From: Phallusia mammillata
Taxonomy: Eukaryota; Chordata; Ascidiacea; Phlebobranchia; Ascidiidae
Assembly (NCBI GenBank): GCA_003260075.1
Contig: QLIY01000077.1
Coordinates: 62,001 to 126,000 of the forward strand
Direction: 5' to 3'
DNA length: 64,000 nucleotides
Of the stretch, positions 10,101 through 22,100 are shown in pieces; within the stretch, counting starts at the first letter, position 1, and each line of letters starts with the position of its first letter. A program made the translations under genes and the position numbers. The notes below the pieces were generated by a model. It was given only the letters and a program-made list of their open reading frames with translations. It did not search any database and was not told where the DNA came from.

Positions 10101-13100
10101 CAAGGTTTACTAATGGTATGTGTCTTTTGTGCCTATTTAGGCCATTATACTCCTTGCAGATTTTATGACACAAAGTAGTTTCAATTTTTCAAACCTCACC
10201 AATATAAAGTCCATCAGATGTCCAAACTCGCGAAGTGTAATCGGTCGATGACGTCAAGACTATATCATACGCCTCCACTAAATGTAACCACGTGATCTGT
10301 TGCACGTGACAGCGCCACGTAGCGATGCGTGACGGCGCTGACGTAATGTCCGGACAAGTTTGGTCGTCACTTAGCGCCTCTAGTGGGCGATTTGCATAAC
10401 GCTCCAGATTCCAAACTGTCACAAATCCTGAACACACGAGGTGTTGCGTTTTATGTACAAAGTTAAAACAAGAACTGTATTAGCTCATATTGTAATATTA
10501 CTTGGTCCCAATGGTCAAGAATTGAACACAAATGTTAAACAAACATTTTTGGCCACATTTAACTAAAAAAAACGATATTTTGGTAATTTACTTTCCAACA
10601 AAATGGATAAACACTTTATTATCAGACAATCTTTCTGCCCATTAACAAAAAACAGCATATTTGGAAAACAAAAGAAAAACACATTTAATGGTTACTTTGC
10701 TTCTAAAAAACATTTGTGACAAGTTAGTACCTTTACGATTTATTTATTTATTTTAAGCGCAGCAAATTTCTTCTTACCCAGTTGGTCGCCCACATATAGT
10801 TCCGCACCGTCTGATGTCACAGCCATGGAACAAATAGAAGCGTCACGTCGAGTAGCGCGCCACCTAGCGTGTGCTTTAAAACTTTGTATATTCCACAGGA
10901 TGACAGATCCATCAGAACATCCGGCTGCAAGGGCCGCGTTGTCTTTATCAGCAATTCGATCGGGTAGNTATAGTTCCGCACCGTCTGATGTCACAGCCAT
11001 GGAACAAATAGAAGCGTCACGTCGAGTAGCGCGCCACCTAGCGTGTGCTTTAAAACTTTGTATATTCCACAGGATGACAGATCCATCAGAACATCCGGCT
11101 GCAAGGGCCGCGTTGTCTTTATCAGCAATTCGATCGGGTAGGAAAACTACTTTGTTGACAGCCTGCTTCCCATCACTGGAATCTATGCAAAAAAACAAAG
11201 TTTAGTTCAACCTATCGGTGTCTGTTGGTTGGAACAATGCCGCTTAAGTTTTTTGCACAGGGAAACACAAGTGATATTAGAACCCACAGCCGTGTGAGCA
11301 CAAAGCTGTACGCTAACCACTAGGCCACTTGACATAGGAAAAAAGTATATCGTCAGTCTACCATATTGCAAAAAGTAAACACTATTATCCCCGTTTGATT
11401 AATGACATGAAGAAATGTTTCTGGTTAGATTTTTACCATTCAAATAGTTGATTTCGTCACCATCATCACTGTCTTCTTCATCGCTCTTGTTTTCACGAGG
11501 AAGACTAAAAATAAAATATCGAAGTTCAAACCATTTATTACGGTAAAGAAAGCAGTAATATATCTGCATTAAAAACTTTTTAGTAATATTCCTGTATTAA
11601 AATAAGCAACCATTTTCATGAAGAAAATATGCAATATCTGGTTTAGTATGTGCCACAAATAGTTAAGTATAGTATTCATTTTTGACTAATGTGTTTTTTA
11701 TCAGCATATTCGCAAAAAAACTCTGATATGATTAATGTGATGCTTCACTTATAGAAGTCCCAAGCTGTTTTAGTGCAGGCGTGACCAGTTGTATAACTCC
11801 GTCTTACCGATTTTTAGGGTAGGCGATTCTTGCTACGCTGTGACCAGACACAATATTCCACACAATAATAAGTCCATCATATGACACAGTAGCTAGCAAG
11901 TTGGGTGAACCAAACGCAACCGACACAATGTCTTCAGTGTGACCACGACGCTATGTAAATACAAACAGAATCGGTAAAAAAATTGAATAACATGTTTCCA
12001 TAATAAAATATTCAAGTGGCTTGTATGCAATAAGCACGTTATATACTATTACTGTCCGAAAACACAGTAAAAATGTGCCTGCTGTATGTTATCGTGTGTA
12101 AAGGTTATAAAACATACATTTTTCGATTGATTTGTTATCTAAAATAATAGTTTGGAATGATTTGTTAACTGAAAAATAGTTTTAAATGACTTGTTCGCTA
12201 AAAAATAGTTTTAAATAACTTGTTCGCTAAAAATAGTTTTGAATGATTTGCTCGCTAAAAAACGTATTCAAGGATGGTATAGAATCAATACAAATATAAA
12301 AAAGGTTGCATTCTGACAAAATAATAGGTCACTTTCACAAGCTTATTCAAGAAAACCTGTGTTGTTCAATAAAATCAACTTTTTCTGAAATGTAAATTAA
12401 TAAATGACATGTCACACATATTGATGATGTTACACGTGAGTATTTTTAGTGTAGTTTAATGTTGCAGTACTATAAAACACCAAGTTTTTACAACATAACA
12501 AAGATAAAACGCACCAGGTCGTCAGGCCAGTGAGGATACGGCCTTTGCACGTGATGAAAGAAATCGGTTTCATCAGCAAATATGTTGACGCGCTGATCCC
12601 ATCCTACAGCTATGACGTAACGGTTCTTGTTAATCTCCACATACACACAGTCAGAAACCTCCTTGTCGCAATTTTCTACAAAAAAGTAGAAAAATATTAC
12701 AAAATTTGGTGGCTTAAATCAGTGGTTCCCAACCTTACGACGCATTCCTTTCTTAACAATTCAAAACATGTTCATTCCTCCCTGATATACCACACAGTAG
12801 ATGCTAAACCCTATAAAGAACATCACAATTGGGTATTTTATTAACTTCACAAGTCATGTTTCCAGAGCCTGAGTGTCTATTTACAAACCACATGTAAAAA
12901 ATTAAAATTCCTCCACTAAAGTTTCAAAACTCTTTCCTTGCGAGGAATTCCACCCCGGTGTGTGCCTAGAAACCCGTTTCAGACAAAAATGAATAAAAAT
13001 TTCGATTTTCTACACATACAGTGGAAGTTCATCACAATATTTGTCGGAAATAACAGTTTTAGCGATTTAAAAGGATGAATCAAAAAATTTTCGAATGTCT

Positions 13101-16100
13101 TTTTGAACTTACCTCGTTCAAGTGACCGTAGACAATGTCCGTTGTTGTAATTCCAAATTCTCACTGCTCCATCGCGCCCTCCAGTGATTAACCTTCTGCC
13201 GGATGAGTCGAAGGTCAAACTCGTGATGGCGCTGTCACCGTGAGCTTTGTTAAACTCGAACATGAAAGTTCCAGTCTCAAAATCCCAAAGTTTCACAACC
13301 TGCACCAACCGATGTGAAACAAAAAACAAATTAAAGTCGAATATTTCACTAAATTATGACTAAACATTGTTTGGTTAATTTGGGTTGAAATGCCTCTATT
13401 CTAATGTTAACCCAATAAAGTAGTGACTGGAAAGGCCGTTTGTATTTTTCGTTTACTTATCGTAGATGTTTGGTTCTTAGAAGGTTGGTTCAACCCAAAA
13501 CATGTGCGTTTCAAAATTTTATCAAAAAACTTTCAATATCGTTTTTTTGCAGAATTAAGAGATTCGGTAGGACCTGGACAAAAGAAGCGTTTTATTTCTG
13601 TGGATGGTCCTTGTCAATGTTTAACCCGGTTGTATGGTGTTTTTTACCCCACTATGTAGTAATAACGAGATTCTACTGAGTACAAAACTTTCGTCAAGAT
13701 ATACAGAAAGCAAAACGACCTTTCACAGTGAAACAAAAGCCTAAATAATCCTTACCGATCCCTCTGAGCATGTGATCACGTGACCGAAGCTTGGGTTATG
13801 AGCGCAACACGTGACTGCCTCACTGTGGGTGACTGACATTTCTCCAGATAACTTCGCCCTGAGAAACAAAATAATCGTTGGTTTTCAGGATTTGAGCGAC
13901 GAGTGGGTTTTGAAAATGAATGTCATCAAATTATAAAGCAACAATGTCAGCAAAAAAGTATTGTTCGAACAGTTTAAATCGTAAATCAAGTCTGATAAAC
14001 GTTTACAAGAAATGTTTGCACTTTTAAGACGAAATAAACACTTATGTAAAGCATTAAATCATCACAAAATGATAAAAAAACAACCTTTTTACAACATTAC
14101 CGTAAGAAATTCATAAGCAAATGGTACACACGAAAACTTTTTAACCAAAGAATATCAAATTTCTAACACACCAACACAACTTCTGTGAAAGGTTTTGATA
14201 ACATATGTGACTGCAAGTTACAAAATAAATATTGCACTCGTGGAAGCAAAGCCACATAACGGTTTGACCAAACACGGAAAAAACGTTTCAAACCAAACCA
14301 ACATCCACGCAAAACTTCAACGGAATTTCACTGCAAAGCTCGTATCAAAGTTTTACCAAACTTACTGTTTTAGGCGTAAAGCCATCGATGGTGGCAATTT
14401 CTGGGTGTTTCTGTGGTAATTTATGTTTGAGACATAACTATGTACATACACAATTCTTTTTAATTTTAACTTATGCGATTACCCGGAATACTTTCCTTAA
14501 ATGAAATTTACGAAATTTGCTATGAACTAGTTTTCAAAACATTGAAGTCGTAATCGAATAAATCCAGAAAATGAAAAATAGTTATCCCAACTGTATTAAA
14601 GTTCACTTTCGCATGGACACAATTGCTTAATGTACAAAACCAAGTTCGTTCAACTTACTTCTGCGTTATTCGGAGCAATGCTAGTTGGTCTGTGGATATG
14701 GCGATAGTTCTACAGTGGTGGGCATAGGCACATGTGAGAATTTCTCCGCGTATTTTGTGAAGTTTCGGGTTTACAGTCACCAAACAATTTTGCTCCATCA
14801 AATCCCAAACCTGAAAAAAATGAAATATATACGATTCTGTGTAATTGCATATCGACTAATCACACATTCCATGGGGGGGGGGCACTTCTGTGTTATTCGC
14901 AGTAGTGCAAGTTGGTCTGTGGATATGGCGATAGTTCTACAGTGGTGGGCATAAGAACATGTGAGAATTTCTCCACGTATTTTGTGAAGTTTTGGGTTTA
15001 CTGTCACCAAACAATTTTGCTCCATCAAATCCCAAACCTGAAAAAATGAAATATATACGATTCTGTGGAATTGCATATCGACTAATCACACATTCCATTT
15101 AATTGCAAGAGGGCTGTGAATCCCTTGAAAACTTTTTAAACTTTGGTTATACGCGTAAAAAGCTTAACAAGCTGGATATGCGGTATAAATCTACCTAAAA
15201 ATTTAACTTGTTAAATTAAAACACGTGTACGCTTTTTGATTTTTGCTAAGTAACGGGAAAATCAACAATACCAAGTACACTGCTTAAAAAGTTCGTTTCT
15301 TAAAACCTAAGAAACGCTTGACCTGAAAAATAGCGTGATCTAAACTATAGACTATTTCTGTGACAGTATTATGTTGCAAACTAATCAAGGGGGGGGGGGT
15401 AAAGAGTTCGTTTCTTAAAACCCAAGAAACGCTTGACCTGAAAAATAGCGTGATCAAAACTATAGACTATTTCTGTGACAGTATTATGTTGCAAACTAAT
15501 CAAGTGTTGGAAAATTTTTGCATGCAATCGTTTAAAATCAATATGACAATTCTACTTTGAACCATTTCGTGTCGTTATTTTAGAATCCAAACTTAATTTT
15601 ACAAGACAATTGTTCAGTGATGAAATTCTCACCTTGACGCATTTATCGGCAGAAACACTGAAAATCCTCCCATCTTCGCCAGCTATCGAGATAAACACAA
15701 TAGGCGAATTGTGACCACGTAATAAACCTGTGGGTTTCTGCGGAACGTACGGGTTCCACAATCGAACAATTCGGTCCATGCCTTCAAAACAAATAGTTTT
15801 TCTTTAATTTTTATAAAAATCGTAATTCTTAAAGCAAAAGTAAAAACACATGACTTAGTACGGATTATTGTCTGCTTATTTATTCGAAATTTTCGACTCA
15901 AATAAAAATCACGTTTCTGCATTTTTCTTTTTTTCATGGAGTCATTGTGTATACGCAAAAAGAAAAATAATGCCGTTACACTTCTCCTATGCGTTGTTTA
16001 TGACGTTGATGAAACATTATGACGTCATAACTTACGCATATTGACGTCACAAGTTACAGCTGTGACATAGTCTCACCTCCCGACGCCATTATGTTGCTTT

Positions 16101-19100
16101 CCTTGCAAAAGTCGAAGGTCTTTACTCCCTTGTAAACATAGAAAACTGATTGGTCGGTCTTTTGACGTCTCTGTGGCGCCATGCTGTGGTTACGTCGGGT
16201 CGGTTTAGGACCAGTCTGGGAGGGCGTCACCGAGTGACTGGGCGCAAGTGGTCCTTGTCGTGGTCGGTCCAGGGCCGTACTGGCTAAAGTACAACCTGCG
16301 AAGAAGTCGTATGTTAGACGTGGAAGCGTAACTTTTCATTTGAATACAATTTGTGGGGAACAAAATTTTAAATCAAACCGAAAGACATTTTAAGTGACGT
16401 GGTAAACTATAAAGCAATGTACTCTGTGTACAATGACAAAGGTCCACTATGCTTCTGTTCGTTTCCACAAACCAACACACCAGTAAATATTTCTTGAAGA
16501 AAAAGACTGTTTGATCTTTTAACAAGATATACTTTATTTAAATTAACTTGTTGTTTCATATCACGTAAAAACGCTTTAAAATTTCACAGGAATTACTTGT
16601 TAGGTTGCTAGATAAACCAACACATTACATGCGCAGCAACATGAAAATAGTAAGTAATGTACTTACCTCGAACAAGAGCAGTTGCTGCATGGTTGGATGC
16701 TGAAATCACTGAGCGAAGTTCATGATAATACCGCAACTGCAAAACAACACATTGTCAACATAATGATTTCGTATTTATTTCTAAACAAAACGAAAAACAT
16801 AATAGATTTAACGTGGGTTAAAATCCCATCGAAGGCATTTTTCACATGGCTACGCATTACACCACATGAACAAGCTGGGAATGACTGAATTGATAAAGCG
16901 CCTTTTGCGGACCAGGCGTAGGAAAAAGTCACTGTAGAAGTTACAGAAAGTTTGGTAAAGCCCGTTCTTTTTCTTTTCGCTATAGTTAGGAAGCAGTGGT
17001 ATAGTACGTGGCTCAAATTCAATAAAAATCCAATTAAATAACAAAAGCTTTATATACAGCTACAAAACACAAAATTTCTTCTACCTCTGTCACCCAATCT
17101 TCGTGGACTTTCCATTTAACAAATGACGTCCCACTTCCGTTTGCTACGTCATGCATCGTCACGGTTGGAATCCCGTTCACTTTGGCAACTTTTTTCCAGG
17201 TCCGCAGGGTATCACCAATCGATGTGAACATAAGAATGCTGATGCAACCCTGAACAATGTTTCATTTGTATTTTCAAGAAATGCACAAAATAAAACTTTT
17301 GCAACAAAAAGTCGTTTGACTTTTACGCAAAAACACTTTTATCGTTTTATTATTGAAAAATAGTTACATCACGTTTTTAAATTAATTGTCAGGGTCTAAG
17401 AAAGTTTCAAAAGAATAAAGACAGTGGCCTTTTCATAGAAAACCATAGAATGATTTTTGCTATTTTTTCTATATTATGTGAATTAAACGAAATATCAAAA
17501 TATTGCTCAGTTATACTGGTAAAGTCGAAATCTATTCATCTTTAAACGATAGCTAATATTATATGTAATAAAAATCGGCCCAGATAAGTTCCAGTCGCGG
17601 ATTTGAATCCAATCGCAGGCCTCTAGTCTTTTTAGCCTAGGCGTTGTCGCGTGGTAAAGTTTACCTCAGAAGATCGGTTGCACATGGTTTCTATAGGCCT
17701 GGCGTACCACATGCCCAGTCTTTCTAACTTTCTCGTGCAACAGCGTATGTGAACGAACATAATTCAAAACCTCCTTCCCACCTGGTCATCTCCATATGCG
17801 ATGAGACATTCGTCATTCTCCATTTGGCACAAGTCAATCCTGAGAGGCACCGCGTCCAACCCGATAATTTGACAATAAAATTCGAACGTCATGACGTCAT
17901 AGAAGTGAATTTCGCGCTCTCCAGTGCCCACTAGCAGTTTGCCGTGCGCGGTAACCATGGCAGCGTCGGTAACCCACTGAAAAGGTATTGAGAAATTTAA
18001 TGTATTGTGCGAGTTAAGCAGTCGGTATTCAAATATGTTGAACTTTATTGCAGTAGCCAGAACCCGAAAGTACAAGTCACAAACCAGGCCTGAACTCAAT
18101 TTTATAGACCGTATGGTCAGATTAACCAACGTGAAATTACAATACAAAAGTTGACAGAGTGTTTGACAAAGTCAGAACCAAGCCCGTTTTATTCAAATTC
18201 AAGCGCTAGTCTGACCCGTAAACCCCGGCCCGATTTACAACTCCAGTAAATGTTCAGTTGTGCCTTAACACGGGGGGGGGGATATGGTCAGATTAACCAA
18301 CGTGAAATTACAATACAAAAGTTGACAATTGAGTGTTTGACAAAGTCAGAACCAAGCCCGTTTTATTCAAATTTAAGCGCTAGTCTGACCTGTAAAGCCC
18401 GGCCCGATTTACAACTCCAGTAAATGTTCAGTTGTGCCTTAACACAAGCAGTAGTTGCAAATATACTGCATGGTAACACTTTCATTTCTGTTAACAAATG
18501 CGTACCTATAGTTTAGTTACAGCAACAATTTTGTAAAAAAGTTTAGTTTTTCTTGAATATGCACAAACATTATTCGAAGTCATGCTTTAAAAAGTTTCGA
18601 AACATAAAAAAAAATTTGATTCACACTTTAACGCAACCCACCACTGATGGTTTGTTGACAAAAGCTGGTCGTTCTGCAGGTAAACTTTCTAAGATCGACT
18701 TGCTACGGTTCAGTTTGAGATTCGGCGACCAAAAAGTAAGAAGGCCATCCTGAAACGAAAAATAACACAAAATATGCATTACTGCATTACTGGATGGCGG
18801 CTCTTGTTCTTTTGCGTGAGTTGCAATTTGTACAATCATACCTCATTGGAGCGCCTAGTTCAGATAAACCATAATACCAGATTAAATCGTTTCTTGCAGA
18901 AGCTCGCGAAAAGATTTTATGTGTAAACCTATTCGAATAGAACCAGGATTTTACCTTATTCGAATAGAATCAGCATTTGAACTAATTCGAACAGAACCAG
19001 CATTTGAACTAATTCGAATAGAACCAGTATTTGAACTTATTCGAATAGAACCAGTATTTTAACTTATTCGAACAGAACCGGCATTTTAACTTTTTCAAAG

Positions 19101-22100
19101 AAAACCGGAATTTTGCCCCATTTAAACAGAATTGGCATTCAAAGGTCTTTGAAAAAAAATCGGCATTTTCCCTTATTGGAATAGAACCGGCGTGTCACTT
19201 TTTTCGAAAAGAACAGGTATTTTACCTCCTCATTCTAAGAGGTCTGTCATTTTATCTTGTACGAAGACAACCGATATTTTAAATGGGGGGCATTGATGGG
19301 ACTTTTTGGACCTTTTAAGCCTACAGACAGGCTTTAATACTGTTGACATTGGGACGTGCTTTGTTGTGGCAAAGAATAAAGGATAAATGTCTGGGATGTC
19401 TTCGTCAAATAGGACTAGAATAATATTATTGTACGTGGCTGAGAGTGTGATGATTTGCGTAAGATGAAAAAGTTTGGATAGCAGAGGATTAATGGTTGAG
19501 CAACTTAAATCAGCAATATCTTTGTTAACCGTGTTTGAACACGAATTATTTAAGCCGCTTATGAGAAGCAATGTTATTTTTTCTTATAATCCTTTCAGTT
19601 TAAAACTATTAGATACAGAAACAATGCAAACTTGTTTTGACCGAATGGGGAGATTTTCAATCTCAAATTACTCTTTCAACAAAACGTTGTGAAATTGACA
19701 AGAAATATATCACTAAGAAAAACTTCAAGTTGTAAATATATTATATTTCCAAACTTAGTATAAATCTCCGACACTGGTTAGGCCTATGTGGTCCTAATCC
19801 TGTCACGCTGGAAGCATGCTCCCGACGGTAGCCTTTGTGCTCCCCACAAACGCTTTCTGTATACAGCTATCAAAGGGATTGGTGTTGGTATAACTTTAAA
19901 TGAGACGTTATTCATCAAATTGCAAGTCAATATGTGTCTATTGTGAGGCAATAAGGACTTTTTCGCGCTGTGTGGGGGCCTCAAAACATGAACTCAATCA
20001 GAACAGCAAAGTCAGTTCTTCAATGCAAAAGAGTACCGGCATGTACTTGCCAATCCTAAATGTGCACCACCCTAAAATTAGGCTATATTTAAGGTACTTT
20101 TCGAATCCATATTTGGTATTTTACAAAATGGGATTGTTTATTAAGTATGCATGAAAACTGCAAAACGAACACTCACATTTGCAGAAACGACAATTCAAAA
20201 ACGCGGGGTTCCAACGGGTTTTGTTTATGGACGCTTTAAACCTTTGAAACATGGAAACCGACGTAACTGAATAGTGTTAAATAGCTTCGCTAGACAATAC
20301 GATGGATACACGAGTATTGTCATCCATTGTTACTTGGATGTTGCCAAGTTGACCCAAGCGGGACCTCTGGCAAGCTGCGTTGATTAGTTTAAATGTTGTT
20401 TGGCGTTTTCAGGAGGTAAATAAAATTTTGCTGCTTCATAAACCCTGAGGGTGACATAACAATTTTTTAAATATTTTTTTTTACTGCAGACCATGGCAAA
20501 GTATACCTGGTGAAACTAGATTGCAAATGCAACCTTTATTTGAAAAAAAAACTTGAGATTCTTATGTTAAAAAAAAAATAAGTTACACAACTTACATACT
20601 GCATGATAAGTTTAAAAGTTTTTGGGACGAGCAAAGTAATGTATATGTATTGATATACAGGGGGGGGGGCTTGAGATTCTTATGTTAAAAAAAAAAAATT
20701 ACACAACTTACATACTGCATGATTAAAAGTTTTTGGGACGAGCAAAGTAATGTATATGTATTGATATACATTATAAATTATGCTGATGTTTTTACATCAA
20801 ATTGTAGTCAGTGGTTATAATTTAATAAAGTGCAAAGGCCTTTTGATAAACCACATTATTTAATAATTTTCTAACTGGCCCTTTTATATGGTTGGTGCTA
20901 ACATTGAAAATTCTGGGGCCACAACCATAATCTAAAGTTTTAAAAATTGTGATTGATACATTCTAATATTTAGAAGTCGTATTTAACTATGGTAAATAAA
21001 ATATTATATACCTGGCCTGCACACATGTAAGATGAATCTGGAAGGCAAATAATCCTCAGTACTGGAGCCTTGTGATGGGGAGTGGAGGTGGACAGAGCGG
21101 GAAGGATAAATCCAGTTCTTTTCGATCTTAATATGGCTTCTTCCTTTTCAGCGTATTCCAATTGCATGTATGTGCAAAATTCATCCTAGATAGAGATTTA
21201 TTTAAGGTACATCAGATTTGGAGATGATATTGGCAGAAAAACCAATAAAAACTTTTTTATCATTTAAACTACAAACCCAAAAGGAATCAAAAACTTTCAC
21301 AAATTTAAAAACAATTACAAGTTGAGAAAACTATTTCCCCAAGTTTTAAGACGCACATGTCTAAGTAGTTTCAACAAATCAAACTTTTCCAGCAAACTAA
21401 AACATTTGTATACGTTTTAGACACAAAAAGCAGCATTTCTTGAAATGACAAACAGGCACACTAATATTACCCAATCGATTTCACCATCAGATGAGGAATC
21501 AATTTTCATGAACAAGGCGACAATCTGTTCTTCATTCTAGAACATTCAAATTCACTTTTACATGCATGTAATCCAAATAGAACAGTGCAAATAACCTTAC
21601 CCTTCCTTTCACACCAAGACAGGTTTTGACAACAATTTTAAACTCATCAATGTCCAAAGTTCCACTTCCATCTGTATCTGCCTCCTGGAGTTTAACAAGT
21701 GCACTCATTAAGCATGATAAATTAATCGATGCCATTTTTACATGTTGCTAACTGTACATTTTCCAAGCTGGGATTCACAATGAGATTTTACAATACGTAA
21801 TTGAGTTCGCTAGTACTTTCAATCAATATATTAAGTGGCATTGAACAACTAATGATGGGTACTTCACAATAGACGCCTTTAAGGACTTTAGGATTTTATG
21901 TTTAGTTGCTGATTCTGTTGGTGAAAAGCAGTAGCCGAAAAAAATTAATAAAAAAGTTGCATGGTGTTTAACAGTTCAAGCAAAATTTTATGTAAATTTA
22001 TACTTCAAATGCTGTTTTGATCTTGTGCAGCTGGTCCAACGTTATTCTTTCTTCAATCTGCATAAAAAAGGTATAGTTATGAATGTGGGGGGGGGGGAAC

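Noticed and set aside
19230-19571. 113-codon minus-strand frame in a WDR64 intron
   Set aside because: The start overlaps the minisatellite region, no family is recognised and no exon borders fit. It could be a decayed mobile-element fragment but is not supportable.
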